Assembly (NCBI RefSeq): GCF_019656015.1
Contig: NZ_BPKW01000001.1
Location: 1-64,000, forward strand
Direction: 5' to 3'
Source: Leuconostoc inhae
GTDB lineage: Bacteria; Bacillota; Bacilli; Lactobacillales; Lactobacillaceae
DNA: 64,000 nt
The notes under the pieces are model-generated. The model worked only from the letters and a program-made list of their open reading frames with translations. It ran no database searches and was not told where the DNA came from. Position numbers and translations under genes: made by a program. Positions 54,939 to 64,000 of this stretch are shown in pieces; the stretch's first letter is position 1; the number at the start of each line of letters is the position of its first letter.

Positions 54939-55579
54939 TGTCAAAAGAAAACCCGTTTATTGCAGTCATTGATTATGGCGCCGGTAATATTCGCAACGTC
55001 ATGAAGGCGATAAAGTATGTGGGATTACCAGCAAAATTAACAAAAGATCCGATTGAAATTTTATCCGCAGACGGTCTTGTCATTCCTGGCGTTGGTGCTT
55101 ATAAAGCGGCCATGGATAAAATCAATGAGCGTCAACTGTTAGTACCAATTCAAAAAGCAGCAAATAATGGCACACCAATTTTAGGTGTTTGTCTAGGGAT
55201 GCAATTGTTATTTGATTCGTCAACAGAATTTGGTGAAACAACAGGATTCGGACTTATACCAGGTAAGGTGGTGACGTTACCACAAAATACTAAATTTAAA
55301 GTGCCACAAATGAGTTGGAATCAAAACAATGTTGCAATTGAAAATGCATTAACGCAAGGCATTAAAGACGAGTTTACTTATTTTGTTCATTCGTATTATG
55401 TTAAAACAGATGCGCAATACATTGCGGCTAGTGTTGATTATGGTGTACAAGTACCAAGCATTGTGATAAAAGATAACATTATTGGGGCACAGTTTCATCC
55501 AGAAAAATCTGGTGAAATTGGATTACGTGTGTGGCAAGCCTTTGCAAACATGATATCAGATAAGGCGGTAAATGTATGA
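54938..55579 (+). CDS. hisH: Imidazole glycerol phosphate synthase, glutamine amidotransferase subunit
   Basis: 213 residues. Class I amidotransferase with nucleophile Cys in GVCLGMQLLFDSS and the His/Glu pair in GAQFHPEKSGEIG. It releases ammonia for HisF. The start shares its A with the hisB stop (TAATG), and AAAGGAG lies nine bases before. It ends with an ATGA overlap into hisA. Confidence 0.96.
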   Translation: MSKENPFIAVIDYGAGNIRNVMKAIKYVGLPAKLTKDPIEILSADGLVIPGVGAYKAAMDKINERQLLVPIQKAANNGTPILGVCLGMQLLFDSSTEFGETTGFGLIPGKVVTLPQNTKFKVPQMSWNQNNVAIENALTQGIKDEFTYFVHSYYVKTDAQYIAASVDYGVQVPSIVIKDNIIGAQFHPEKSGEIGLRVWQAFANMISDKAVNV

Positions 55580-56289
55580 TATTACCTGCAATTGATTTAT
55601 TAGATGGTCAGTCAGTACGCTTATTACAAGGCAACTACAATGCAGTGACAGTAGTTGATTCTGATCCTATTGCACAAGCAAAAAAAATTAATAATGCTGG
55701 TCTAAATGCTTTGCATGTTGTTGATTTAGATGGTGCAAAATCTGGTTTAGCAGCTAACTTGAAAACAATTCTGTCTATACGGCAAAATTTTACTGGTTTT
55801 ATAGAAGTTGGGGGTGGTATTAGAACCCTGGCTCAAATTGAACAGTATCACACTGCCGGCATCAATCGTGTTATTCTTGGATCGATTGCGTTAAAAAATC
55901 CGACTTTGGTACGCCAAGCAGTTGAAAAATATGGTGATTTGATTGCTGTTGGTATTGATGGCAAAAATGGTAAAGTTGCAACAGAAGGGTGGCTTGAACA
56001 GTCAAATGTGAGTTTTGAAACACTATTGTCTGCCATGATAGCGATTGGGGTTAAACATTTTATTGTGACTGATGTCGCTCGTGATGGTACGCTCAAGGGA
56101 CCTAATATTGCGTTATTAGCGCAACTACAGCAACAATTTGTAACAGCTAATATTACAGCGAGTGGTGGTATCGCGCAAATGAGTGATTTAGTTGCTTTAA
56201 ATCAAGCAGGTATACAAGATGTTATTGTTGGTAAGGCGTTAGCTTCAGGCAACATAACATTGACACAATTGTCTGAATTGGAGGAATAA
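55576..56289 (+). CDS. hisA: ProFAR isomerase (phosphoribosylformimino-AICAR-phosphate isomerase)
   Basis: 237 residues, TIM barrel with the two catalytic Asp in ILPAIDLLDGQSVRL and VTDVARDGTLKGPN, and phosphate loops VGGGIRTL and ASGGIAQ. It performs an Amadori rearrangement in histidine synthesis. ATG overlaps the hisH stop by four bases. hisF, its structural relative, is next. Confidence 0.96.
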   Translation: MILPAIDLLDGQSVRLLQGNYNAVTVVDSDPIAQAKKINNAGLNALHVVDLDGAKSGLAANLKTILSIRQNFTGFIEVGGGIRTLAQIEQYHTAGINRVILGSIALKNPTLVRQAVEKYGDLIAVGIDGKNGKVATEGWLEQSNVSFETLLSAMIAIGVKHFIVTDVARDGTLKGPNIALLAQLQQQFVTANITASGGIAQMSDLVALNQAGIQDVIVGKALASGNITLTQLSELEE

Positions 56290-56290
56290 T

Positions 56291-57058
56291 ATGATGGCGT
56301 TAGCAAAACGTATTGTGCCAGCACTTGATGTTAAAAACGGTCGTGTTGTTAAAGGAATTAACTTTCTTAATTTGCAAGATATTGGTGATCCAGTTGATAC
56401 GGCAATTGCTTATCAAAATGCCGGTGCAGATGAACTTGTCTTTTTAGATATTTCTGCAACTCTAGAAGGCCGAAAGACAATGGTAGAAATGATTGAACGT
56501 GTCTCATCTGCTGTATTTATTCCTTTAACAGCTGGTGGTGGGGTGACCGATTTAGCAAGTATACGCGCTATTATTCAAGCTGGTGCTGATAAAGTGTTTT
56601 TGAACTCAGCAGCTGTTGCCAATCCTGATATTATTCGGCAAGGAGCCGAAGTTTTTGGTTCTCAGGCCATTGTTGGCGCGATTGATTCTAAATGGGATGA
56701 CAAGTTGAAAATGAATCGCGTTTATGTTTCTGGTGGCACGAAAGCCACCAATCTAGAAACCATTAGTTGGGCAAAAAAAATGGTGCAGTACGGGGCTGGT
56801 GAATTATTAGTAACCAGCATGAATACAGATGGTACGCAAAATGGTTATGATGTTGCCTTGTATCAAGCACTGACTCAAGCCGTTAATGTGCCAGTTGTTG
56901 CCAGTGGTGGTGCTGGTAAAAAATCTGATTTTGTTAACGTGTTTAAATCTGGGCATGTGGATGCTGCGTTAGCGGCCTCCGTATTTCATTATGGCAAGAT
57001 AGCGATACCGGATTTAAAAGAAAGTTTATATCATGAAGGGTTGGTTATACGGTTATGA
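56291..57058 (+). CDS. hisF: Imidazole glycerol phosphate synthase, cyclase subunit
   Basis: 255 residues. Catalytic Asp in [14 protein letters not shown] and in [13 protein letters not shown]; phosphate loops LTAGGGVTD and VVASGGAGK. With HisH it makes imidazole glycerol phosphate and AICAR. Two adjacent ATG codons (56291 and 56294) follow GGAGG; either works. It ends overlapping hisI by four bases. Confidence 0.96.
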   Translation: MMALAKRIVPALDVKNGRVVKGINFLNLQDIGDPVDTAIAYQNAGADELVFLDISATLEGRKTMVEMIERVSSAVFIPLTAGGGVTDLASIRAIIQAGADKVFLNSAAVANPDIIRQGAEVFGSQAIVGAIDSKWDDKLKMNRVYVSGGTKATNLETISWAKKMVQYGAGELLVTSMNTDGTQNGYDVALYQALTQAVNVPVVASGGAGKKSDFVNVFKSGHVDAALAASVFHYGKIAIPDLKESLYHEGLVIRL

Positions 57059-57408
57059 CAGTTGAGCAAATACCTAATTTTAATAAACCTTATCAAAATA
57101 ATCTTGTGCCAGCTATTATAAGCGATGTCACAACTGGCGTTGTTTTGATGTTGGGATATATGAATGAAGCCAGTTATGCATTGACCAAATCAACAGGTGA
57201 AACGTGGTTTTGGTCACGAGAACGCGCTGAATTATGGCACAAGGGAGCAACTAGCGGGCATACACAACAGGTTGTTTCTATGACTTTGGATTGTGACTTG
57301 GACACACTACTTATTCAAGTCATACCAAATGGCGTCGCTTGTCATACAGGCGCATACACCTGCTTTTTTAATCCGGTGACTGATGATAATTTTAAAATTA
57401 ATAATTGA
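57055..57408 (+). CDS. hisI: Phosphoribosyl-AMP cyclohydrolase
   Basis: 117 residues. [11 protein letters not shown], the central [19 protein letters not shown] and the Cys zinc ligands in [10 protein letters not shown] and CHTGAYTCF are all present. It opens the purine ring of phosphoribosyl-AMP. It is a separate gene from hisE, unlike the fused HisIE of enterobacteria. ATGA overlap with hisF. Confidence 0.95.
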   Translation: MTVEQIPNFNKPYQNNLVPAIISDVTTGVVLMLGYMNEASYALTKSTGETWFWSRERAELWHKGATSGHTQQVVSMTLDCDLDTLLIQVIPNGVACHTGAYTCFFNPVTDDNFKINN

Positions 57409-57431
57409 ATATGATTAAAGGAGAGGTACCT

Positions 57432-57752
57432 ATGACGCAACAATCAATTGAATCACTTTATGAACAAGCATTAAATCGCAAAAATACACCGGAAGAAAGC
57501 TCATATACAAACTACCTTTACACTAGAGGATTAGATAAAATTCTAAAAAAAATTGGTGAAGAGTCAACAGAGGTAATTATTGGTGCAAAAAACACGAATG
57601 ATGAACTAATTTATGAAACTGCTGATTTATTGTTTCATTTAATGGTATTATTAGTTGAAAAGGGTGTCTCACTAGATGACATCAAAGATGAACTGGGTTC
57701 TCGCCAAGGTCATGAATCACGTTTGCATGAACGCAAAGATTGGAGAATTTGA
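57432..57752 (+). CDS. hisE: Phosphoribosyl-ATP pyrophosphatase
   Basis: 106 residues, MazG-like helical fold with [15 protein letters not shown] and the [13 protein letters not shown] metal region. It removes pyrophosphate from phosphoribosyl-ATP, the second step. ATG 57432 has AAAGGAGAGG seven bases ahead; an earlier in-frame ATG at 57405 overlaps the hisI stop and is unlikely. hisC follows after three bases. Confidence 0.93.
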   Translation: MTQQSIESLYEQALNRKNTPEESSYTNYLYTRGLDKILKKIGEESTEVIIGAKNTNDELIYETADLLFHLMVLLVEKGVSLDDIKDELGSRQGHESRLHERKDWRI

Positions 57753-57755
57753 ATA

Positions 57756-58826
57756 ATGAAAGAATCAATTAAGAACATGAAAGCCTATCAGGCGGAGTTA
57801 CCTGCTGAAGTGGTCAAGGCTAAATATGGGTTATCACATTTAGCACGTTTGTCAGCCAATGAATCTGTTTACGGGCCTTCACCGAAAGTGTCTCAGGCAA
57901 TTAAAACAACGGCTGATGATATTTTGGGGTACTATCCAGATGGTCAAGCAACAGTATTGCGTGAAGCCGTTGCAAAACATGATCAAGTAGCACCTGATAA
58001 TTTAGTATTTGGTGTTGGTGCTGATGAATTAATTCAATTGTTGACACGGACAGTGTTAACACCAGGAGCAAATATCATTATCCCTGATCCCACATTTGGT
58101 GAATATGCGATGCATGCTCAAATTGAACAAGCTGATACTAAAAAAATACCAGTAACATTAGCAACTGGTCAAGTTGATTTTGATGCTATGCTGGCAGCAG
58201 TGGATGAAAATACTGAAATGGTATGGCTTGCTAACCCTAATAATCCAACGGGTGTGTTTGAAAAAAGAACAGCTATTTTAGGTTTCTTGGAAAAGTTACC
58301 AAAGACAGTAATATTGGTTGTTGATGAAGCATATTATGATTTTGTTGACGAGCCAGATGCAACTGTTGCTAAAGATGTCAAAAATTATACGAATCTTGTT
58401 GTTTTGCGCACTTTATCTAAAGCCTACGGTTTAGCCAATTTACGCGTTGGTTATGGCATTATGCAAGAACCTTTGTATGGTGTGATGCAGGCAGTGCGGT
58501 TGCCATATAACCTAAATACTTATCAAATTATTGGTGGTACGGCAGCGATTAAAGATCAAGATTATTTGAATCAGGTGGTTACGAAAACACAAGTTGAAAG
58601 AAAGCTATTTCAAACGTTTTTACGTGATAATAACTTAACTTTTTATGACTCTCAAACTAATTTTATCTGGATTAAAGTTGGTGATACGAAAAAAGTTGGC
58701 GAATATTTATTATCTCAGGGTTATCAAGTTAACGATCATTTAAATTCAGAATGGATTCGAATTGCTTTGGGAACAGCAGAAGATAACGCAGGCATGCGAG
58801 AAGCCATTTTAACGGTTATAAAGTAG
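57756..58826 (+). CDS. hisC: Histidinol-phosphate aminotransferase
   Basis: 356 residues, PLP aminotransferase. LSANESVYGPSP, NPNNPTG, VVDEAYYDF and the PLP Lys in LRTLSKAYGLANLRVGYG are plain, with the substrate Arg in SEWIRIALG. It forms histidinol phosphate, the substrate of HisK. GGAG RBS in the end of hisE. Last gene of the his operon, followed by a short terminator. Confidence 0.95.
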   Translation: MKESIKNMKAYQAELPAEVVKAKYGLSHLARLSANESVYGPSPKVSQAIKTTADDILGYYPDGQATVLREAVAKHDQVAPDNLVFGVGADELIQLLTRTVLTPGANIIIPDPTFGEYAMHAQIEQADTKKIPVTLATGQVDFDAMLAAVDENTEMVWLANPNNPTGVFEKRTAILGFLEKLPKTVILVVDEAYYDFVDEPDATVAKDVKNYTNLVVLRTLSKAYGLANLRVGYGIMQEPLYGVMQAVRLPYNLNTYQIIGGTAAIKDQDYLNQVVTKTQVERKLFQTFLRDNNLTFYDSQTNFIWIKVGDTKKVGEYLLSQGYQVNDHLNSEWIRIALGTAEDNAGMREAILTVIK

Positions 58827-58833
58827 TTCATTT

Positions 58834-58856
58834 AAGGACAATGTTGTCCTTTTTAT
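58834..58856 (+). terminator. Terminator of the his operon
   Basis: AAGGACA and TGTCCTT around ATGT, then T-rich sequence, eight bases after the hisC stop. Confidence 0.7.
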
Positions 58857-58975
58857 TTTGATTATGATGTCATATGAGCAGGTTAATCGGATAATAATCA
58901 CATTTTGATTATTTTGCGCTATCTAACTACTTTGTAATATGGTAAAATGAATAAGTAAAAGACGTTTTCATTTAT

Positions 58976-58988
58976 AATGTTCGTTTTT
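58976..58988 (-). promoter_or_regulatory. Possible PurBox upstream of purA
   Basis: Read on the minus strand AAAAACGAACATT agrees with the PurR box AWWWCCGAACWWT at 12 of 13 positions. It overlaps a TATAAT (58973-58978). A second box at the usual distance is not seen, so PurR control is only possible. Confidence 0.4.
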
Positions 58989-59020
58989 TGCTAAAAAATA
59001 AAATGTATACTCACAGAGGG

Positions 59021-59107
59021 ACACTCACGGATAGGCGCAAACAAGCCACTGTTGATTTTTTTGAATCACAGGACTTTCTCCGATAAACCTATCCCGTCTG
59101 AAAGCAG
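59021..59107 (+). ncRNA. Candidate structured leader RNA of purA
   Basis: GGATAGG (59029-59035) pairs with CCTATCC (59088-59094), extended past a bulged C by AC/GT; inside it CTGT-GATT (59049-59057, one bulged T) pairs with AATCACAG (59064-59071). CTG-AAAG-CAG (59098-59107) lies just before the RBS region. I could not match it to a known purine, preQ1, ZTP, THF or TPP riboswitch. No terminator lies between it and the ATG, so any control would be at translation. Confidence 0.45.
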
Positions 59108-59130
59108 CTGAGATGTACTAGGAGAAAAAT

Positions 59131-60414
59131 ATGTCTGGTGTAATTGTTGTTGGTTCGCAATGGGGCGATGAAGGAAAAGGAAAAATAGTTGACTTTTTTG
59201 CGGAAAATGCAGATGCAGTTGTCCGATATCAAGGTGGTAATAATGCAGGACATACAATCTGGCATGGTGATACTAAGTTTGAATTGTCAGCCTTGCCATC
59301 TGGTATTTTGACTAAAGGGCAATTGGCCATTTTAGGTAATGGTGTTGTCGTTAATCCTGAAGCATTACTTGCAGAAATCGATAAAGTTGAATCCAAGGGT
59401 ATTTCAATTGAAAACTTGCGTATTTCTAATCGTGCACATGTGATTATGCCATACCATATTGCACTGGATAAAGCAGCTGAATCAGCATCGAATAATCGTA
59501 TTGGAACGACTAAAAAAGGTATCGGTCCAGCATACACAGATAAAATTTCTCGTGTGGGCATTCGTGTAGCTGATTTAATTGATCCAGAAGTTTTTTCAAA
59601 GCTACTAAAAGAATATTTACCATTTAAAAACGATCAGTTAACAAAATTGTACGGTGAAGAAGCACTAAGTTATGACGATATTTACAATACTTATGTTGAA
59701 TATGGTCGGTTATTAGCGCCTTATGTGACTGATACGTCATATTTGTTAGGGCAACTAATGGCTGAAAAAAAGCGTGTTGTATTTGAAGGCGCACAAGGCA
59801 TCATGTTGGATGTTGATCATGGTACTTATCCCTATGTCACCAGTTCAAATCCAACGGCTGGTGGTGTGATGAACGGTGCTGGTGTCGGCCCTAAACAAAT
59901 CCAAGATGTTGTCGGTGTGATTAAGGCTTATACATCACGTGTTGGTGAAGGACCATTTCCAACAGAGTTGCATGATGATATTGCGGCACATATTCGTGAA
60001 GTTGGACACGAATACGGTGTTGTGACTAAACGTCCACGGCGTATTGGGTGGCTAGATGCGGTGGCATTGCGCCATGCGGTTCAGGTCTCTGGTTTGACTA
60101 AATTAGCCATTAATTCGTTAGACGTGTTGTCTGGCTTGAAAGAATTGAAAATTGCCACATCATACACGTATAAGGGAGAAGAAATTCATCATTTTCCGGC
60201 ATCAGATACTTGGTTTGATGGGCTAGATGTTAATTGTGAAACATTACCTGGCTGGGATGAAGATATCACCGAAGTACAATCTTTTGATGCTTTACCAATT
60301 AATGCTCAAAACTATCTAAAACGAATCTCAGAATTGTTAGAAGTCGAATTATTGAGTTTTGCTGTGGGTCCAAAACCGGAAGAAACACATCTTTTGAGCG
60401 CAGTTTGGCAATAA
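59131..60414 (+). CDS. purA: Adenylosuccinate synthetase
   Basis: 427 residues. [17 protein letters not shown] with the catalytic Asp and P-loop, [13 protein letters not shown] with the His, [51 protein letters not shown]. It joins IMP and aspartate using GTP, the first step to AMP. ACTAGGAG lies a few bases before the ATG. The gene has a long, strongly folded leader and a possible PurBox. No purB or purR adjoins it. Confidence 0.97.
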   Translation: MSGVIVVGSQWGDEGKGKIVDFFAENADAVVRYQGGNNAGHTIWHGDTKFELSALPSGILTKGQLAILGNGVVVNPEALLAEIDKVESKGISIENLRISNRAHVIMPYHIALDKAAESASNNRIGTTKKGIGPAYTDKISRVGIRVADLIDPEVFSKLLKEYLPFKNDQLTKLYGEEALSYDDIYNTYVEYGRLLAPYVTDTSYLLGQLMAEKKRVVFEGAQGIMLDVDHGTYPYVTSSNPTAGGVMNGAGVGPKQIQDVVGVIKAYTSRVGEGPFPTELHDDIAAHIREVGHEYGVVTKRPRRIGWLDAVALRHAVQVSGLTKLAINSLDVLSGLKELKIATSYTYKGEEIHHFPASDTWFDGLDVNCETLPGWDEDITEVQSFDALPINAQNYLKRISELLEVELLSFAVGPKPEETHLLSAVWQ

Positions 60415-60443
60415 TTTGTCAATATAGAGGGTAGCATAGAGGC

Positions 60444-60956
60444 ATGGAAATACAAACTGCTGATTTACTTTTTGTACCAAATCAACATCATGATATGGAT
60501 GAAGCGATTGCTGCATCAACTGGTAATTATGTTCATGTGGCTATTGCCCTGGATAGTGAGCACGTGATTCATGCAAGCCCTCGTTATGGCGTTGTGAAGC
60601 AAACGCTTGCTGTATTTTTAGACGAATCTCATCAGGTAGATGTTTATCGACCAAAAATTCAAAATAGCGCGGGCATTATCGAACGTGCCCTAGAATTTGA
60701 ACATCGACCTTATAATTTTTCATTTTATAAAGATGATTCAGGAATCTATTGTTCTCAATTAGTGACGATTGCATTTAAGCATGTTATTAACTTTGATGAG
60801 GAACCCATGCAGTTTGGGGATGATGAACGCCAAATATCAAAATTTTGGTCTGATTATTATTTAAAATTAGGGGTTGACGTACCATTAAATCAGCTGGGAA
60901 CAAATCCTAACAAATTGGCAACGTCAGATCAGTTGCAATTAATTGGTACAATTTAA
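60444..60956 (+). CDS. YiiX/YebB-like permuted NlpC/P60 (papain-fold) protein
   Basis: 170 residues. YVHVAIALDSEHVIHASPRYGVV has the His and strand pattern of the circularly permuted NlpC/P60 (YiiX) group, and the Cys follows in GIYCSQLVTIAF, as expected for a permuted order (His before Cys). Such proteins act as peptidases, amidases or acyltransferases. No signal peptide, so it is likely cytosolic. GAGGGTAGC precedes the ATG; it lies 29 bases behind purA and may share its transcript. A terminator follows. Confidence 0.8.
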   Translation: MEIQTADLLFVPNQHHDMDEAIAASTGNYVHVAIALDSEHVIHASPRYGVVKQTLAVFLDESHQVDVYRPKIQNSAGIIERALEFEHRPYNFSFYKDDSGIYCSQLVTIAFKHVINFDEEPMQFGDDERQISKFWSDYYLKLGVDVPLNQLGTNPNKLATSDQLQLIGTI

Positions 60957-60976
60957 AAGATAATAATTTTATTTAT

Positions 60977-61027
60977 AAAAAACGTATGACACGCCATGAA
61001 TTTCATGCAATGTCATACGTTTTTTTA
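60977..61027 (+). terminator. Terminator of the purA-yiiX unit
   Basis: AAAAACGTATGACA (60977-60990) pairs with TGTCATACGTTTTT; an inner CATGAA/TTCATG adds a hairpin. T-run to 61026. Confidence 0.88.
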
Positions 61028-61066
61028 GTACATATTTACGATGATAAAAGTAACAAATAAAAATGA

Positions 61067-62233
61067 TTAATTGGTGCGTTGCAAAGTCAATAACCGTTCA
61101 CGTAAGTCATCATCATAAGCCGTTAAATATAGACCATACTTACCGCGTTTAATTAACACATTCAAGACGTTAGCAATAAATTCTTGATATTGTGCTGATG
61201 TGAATTGTAGGTCTTGGCGTTTTTTGAAAATTTCTTTGTGCGAGTATTTTTCTGGGATAATTGTGAGGCTGTCGGTGTTGGCATCATAACCAAATGATGG
61301 ACCAATAATCATGCCAACATAATTTAAATCAAAGCCCTGCAACGTATAAATTGTGCCAACCTGTGTGATAGATGATTCTCTCTTAGCCCAGTGTGTGCGT
61401 TGTGGGTCCCATTCATCCCAAGGCAAAGAGAACGAGTCCATTTCAACATTATGACGACCGGCAATGCGAGGAAATCCTGAAGTGGCCACAACACGGCTTA
61501 AACCAAATTCTTTATTTTTAGCTTTTATTTGCTCATAAAGCGCACCAGCAGTTGAAAATACCTTCAGTTCAAATTGACTGTTATCAGGAAATGGCACAAT
61601 CGGTTTTTGAGCAGTGAAATTATCTATCCAATCAATTTGTGCATCGCTAGCAACCATGCGATATTGAAAGTTCATATTGAATTGACGATAGGGATGATTG
61701 CCAATGGTATCTAATAGTAATTTTTGAGACCAATACATTTTAGATTGAAAAACTTGATTGAAATCATAAACAACGACAACAATTTTAGCTAAATGCATTA
61801 AATCAGTGAGTTGGTTATTTCCGCGATAATGCGCATAAGGTTCAGATTTTGAGTAGAGTAAGTGTGCTTCGTCAACAAAAATAACATCATAGTGATGGTT
61901 ATTTTTTTGTGCATCGTTAATGAGTGCAGTTGGTCGACGAATATCACGTGGATTGATGCCAGAAAAATCTTTTGCCATATCTTGGTAAGCTTTATAAAGT
62001 TCTGGATGATTAACCACTAAGGCTGTTTTATAGCGTTTATTTGTCATGTACTGTTGGACAAGATGCATTAATACAACAGATTTACCAGTACCAGCAGCAC
62101 CTTGAATGATAGCAACGGCATGTTGCTTTTCTGCGATGCTGTCATTAATATAGGTATTCATGTCACCAATGACACGTTGCTGATCATCAGATAATTTGTT
62201 GATTAAGAATTGTTCCTTTAAAACTTCGTTCAT
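61067..62233 (-). CDS. DUF2075 family P-loop ATPase/helicase-like protein
   Basis: 388 residues. Walker A IIQGAAGTGKSVVLM, Walker B VIFVDEAHLLYS, FNMNFQYRMVAS and a late VGTIYTLQGFDLNYVGMIIG resembling UvrD-type motif V/VI. This is the DUF2075 group of UvrD/RecD-like ATPases found in many Firmicutes, of unknown role and sometimes linked to nucleases or defence loci, of which none is near here. Its own start follows AGGTGAT upstream. It is separate from the Clp gene by a terminator. Confidence 0.85.
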   Translation of the reverse strand: MNEVLKEQFLINKLSDDQQRVIGDMNTYINDSIAEKQHAVAIIQGAAGTGKSVVLMHLVQQYMTNKRYKTALVVNHPELYKAYQDMAKDFSGINPRDIRRPTALINDAQKNNHHYDVIFVDEAHLLYSKSEPYAHYRGNNQLTDLMHLAKIVVVVYDFNQVFQSKMYWSQKLLLDTIGNHPYRQFNMNFQYRMVASDAQIDWIDNFTAQKPIVPFPDNSQFELKVFSTAGALYEQIKAKNKEFGLSRVVATSGFPRIAGRHNVEMDSFSLPWDEWDPQRTHWAKRESSITQVGTIYTLQGFDLNYVGMIIGPSFGYDANTDSLTIIPEKYSHKEIFKKRQDLQFTSAQYQEFIANVLNVLIKRGKYGLYLTAYDDDLRERLLTLQRTN

Positions 62234-62299
62234 TAGTAGATCACCTCATTAATAGTTATTATACTATAATGCCATACGTTTGTTGGTTAAATTAAAAAA

Positions 62300-62332
62300 A
62301 GCAGTTACCCAAGATTATCATGGGTAACTGCT
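62300..62332 (-). terminator. Terminator of the Clp ATPase gene
   Basis: AGCAGTTACCCA and TGGGTAACTGCT form a 12-bp stem; on the minus strand T7 follows. It lies 36 bases beyond the Clp stop. Confidence 0.9.
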
Positions 62333-62368
62333 ACATAAAAAATATGTTATTTATATTTTTTTATGATT

Positions 62369-64000
62369 TTAAGCTTTAATGTATTCCTTTTGAGAAATAA
62401 TAATATTGTCTGTATCAACGTCTATATCTGCATATAAATCAGTTACTTCAGGGTGTGATAGATAATAGTCAGCTAAGTTGTCTGCAATTTTATCTTGCAA
62501 AACACGGCGTAGTGGTCGTGCTCCAAGAGCGGGGTTATACCCAAGTGCTACCAATTTTAACTTTGCCGCGTCACTAACACTCACATGTAAATTATTATCA
62601 GCTAAATTGGTGTTCATATCTGTTAACATGAGATCAACAATTGTTAAAAGATCTGTCTTTGATAATTGTTCGAATTCAATAATATCGTCAAAACGATTTA
62701 AGAATTCTGGTCGGAAGTAGTTTTCTAAACGTTGTAATAATTTGTTTTGCGCGTCTAGTTGATTAAATCCCATTGGCACGTTACCAGTATCGGTTGAACC
62801 AGCATTGGAAGTCATAATGATAACAGTATCTTTGAAGCTGACAACATGACCTTGAGCATCAGTCAGCCGACCGTCGTCTAAAATTTGTAAGAACATATTC
62901 ATCACATCAGGATGAGCTTTTTCAACTTCATCAATCAAAACGAGTGAATAGGGATGACGTCGTACTTGCTCAGTGAGTTGACCAGCTTCTTCATAGCCAA
63001 CATAACCAGCTGGGGCACCAATCAATTTAGAAACAGCGTGTTTCTCCATGTATTCAGACATGTCGAAACGAATTAGGGCTTCTTTACTACCAAACATTTC
63101 TTGCGCTAATTGCTTAGCTAATTCAGTTTTACCAACACCAGTTGGACCAACGAATAAGAATGAGCCGATTGGCCGACCAGATTTCGTGAGACCAATGCGA
63201 TTACGACGAATGGCTTTAGCAACTGTTTGAACTGCAAGGTCTTGTCCAATAACATGTTGAGCCAATTGACTGTCTAGCTCTTGTAATTGATTAGCTTCAT
63301 TATCTTTCAAATCGCCAACTGGTATATCTGTTTTATCTTCAATGATTTGAAGAATATCTTTTTCAGTAACAGTTTGTGGTTTGAACATTTCTGGGTGTGC
63401 TTCAATTTGCGCTTTTTGAGACTCAAGTTGGTTAGTTTGGTCACGCCAGTGGCTAGCTGTTTCAAAATCTTCTTTGTCAATGGCACTTTGTTTGAGTTGA
63501 TCGGCGGTATCTATTTTTGCTTGAATGGCTTTTGGATCAGCAATTGTCATGGTCAAATTTTTACGAGATCCAGCTTCATCAATTAAATCAATTGCTTTAT
63601 CTGGTAAAAATCTTTCAGGCACATAGCGGTCTGATAATTCGACCGCAGCAACTATAGCATCATCTGTAAAAGCAACATGATGATATGCTTCATAACGTTG
63701 TTGAATACCTTGTAATATTTTGATTGTTGCTTCTTTTGATGGTTCTGAAATTTGGACGGGTTGGAAACGACGTGCGATTGCCCCATCCTTTTCTATTTTA
63801 CGGTATTCATTCAAAGTTGTAGCACCAATGAGTTGAAATTCACCACGGGCTAGGGCAGGCTTTAAGATATTACCGGCATCCATGCCACCTTCGGCATTAC
63901 CGGCGCCCATAATTTCGTGAACTTCATCAATGAACAAAATAACATCATCATTGTCAGCTACTTCTTTCATTAATTGTCGCATACGTGCTTCAAATTGTCC
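62369..64000 (-). CDS. clpE: Clp ATPase, ClpE/ClpC type (N-terminus beyond window)
   Basis: At least 543 residues; the frame is open to the window edge (upstream codons read GQFEAR), so the N-terminus and first Walker A are missing. Present: first Walker [13 protein letters not shown], sensor [10 protein letters not shown], a UvrB/C-like coil ([18 protein letters not shown]), then the second AAA domain with [43 protein letters not shown] and the C-terminal GARPLRRVL. These ATPases unfold proteins for Clp[34 protein letters not shown] is most like ClpE; ClpC is the alternative. No CtsR-type repressor gene visible. Confidence 0.88.
   Translation of the reverse strand, partial: GQFEARMRQLMKEVADNDDVILFIDEVHEIMGAGNAEGGMDAGNILKPALARGEFQLIGATTLNEYRKIEKDGAIARRFQPVQISEPSKEATIKILQGIQQRYEAYHHVAFTDDAIVAAVELSDRYVPERFLPDKAIDLIDEAGSRKNLTMTIADPKAIQAKIDTADQLKQSAIDKEDFETASHWRDQTNQLESQKAQIEAHPEMFKPQTVTEKDILQIIEDKTDIPVGDLKDNEANQLQELDSQLAQHVIGQDLAVQTVAKAIRRNRIGLTKSGRPIGSFLFVGPTGVGKTELAKQLAQEMFGSKEALIRFDMSEYMEKHAVSKLIGAPAGYVGYEEAGQLTEQVRRHPYSLVLIDEVEKAHPDVMNMFLQILDDGRLTDAQGHVVSFKDTVIIMTSNAGSTDTGNVPMGFNQLDAQNKLLQRLENYFRPEFLNRFDDIIEFEQLSKTDLLTIVDLMLTDMNTNLADNNLHVSVSDAAKLKLVALGYNPALGARPLRRVLQDKIADNLADYYLSHPEVTDLYADIDVDTDNIIISQKEYIKA

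Noticed and set aside
57405-57431. Longer hisE start at 57405
   Set aside because: It overlaps the hisI stop and would place the strong AAAGGAGAGG inside the coding region; ATG 57432 has that RBS at proper spacing.

Overview
This 64-kb window looks like chromosome from a low-GC Gram-positive lactic acid bacterium, most likely Leuconostoc or a close relative. The support is AT-rich DNA, strong AGGAGG-type ribosome binding sites, several near-perfect CcpA (cre) sites, a tRNA with no encoded CCA, a T-box leader, and individual proteins (SpeG-like acetyltransferase, BusR/OpuA, cel-type PTS, a HisZ-HisG fusion). The genus is an inference from content; no 16S gene is present.

Layout. 1-555: C-terminal end of a serine-rich wall-anchored surface protein. 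1-4.2 kb: speG-like acetyltransferase, thyA, dCMP deaminase (minus strand) and folD. 4.3-8.0 kb: busR, divergent from the glycine betaine transporter opuAA-opuABC, with GTGACA-type sites between them. 8.1-10.4 kb: galM and an aldo-keto reductase behind cre sites. 10.4-13.7 kb: minus-strand operon of an XRE regulator, a small membrane protein, an ABC-2 exporter and an unknown protein, with paired operators at its promoter. 13.8-21.1 kb: small genes, tRNA-Glu, a uracil-DNA glycosylase-like protein, a secreted nuclease, SemiSWEET, VanW, YagU, an aldehyde dehydrogenase and a lone serine recombinase. 21.3-29.0 kb: recG, mutS, mutL, a DUF1456 gene and ndk. 29.1-35.5 kb: murB, a Na+/H+ antiporter and cdaA-cdaR-glmM. 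35.5-43.1 kb: rnc, smc, ftsY, ylxM, ffh and a small membrane protein. 43.1-51.1 kb: a HAD phosphatase, a beta-glucoside PTS operon and hisK. 51.1-58.9 kb: a histidine T-box and the whole his operon. 59.0-64.0 kb: purA with a structured leader, a YiiX-like protein, a DUF2075 ATPase and a truncated Clp ATPase.

How the parts fit. The window carries both the c-di-AMP synthase module (cdaA-cdaR-glmM) and a c-di-AMP-responsive repressor/transporter pair (busR-opuA), so turgor control, betaine uptake and cell-wall precursor synthesis (murB, glmM) are linked. recG-mutS-mutL form a recombination/repair cluster. rnc-smc-ftsY-ylxM-ffh is the usual Firmicutes chromosome/SRP cluster. The his operon with hisK directly upstream encodes every step from PRPP plus ATP to histidinol and on to histidine, and its T-box shows both a CAC specifier and a UGGG acceptor-binding bulge, as expected for tRNA-His.

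No phage, CRISPR or defence island is visible. The most unusual items are the HisZ-HisG fusion, a 23-residue leader ORF that ends two bases before an ffh start lacking its own Shine-Dalgarno, a probably leaderless recG message, a cre site lying on the -35 of the ndk promoter, the twin operators of the XRE/ABC operon, and a strongly paired leader RNA before purA.
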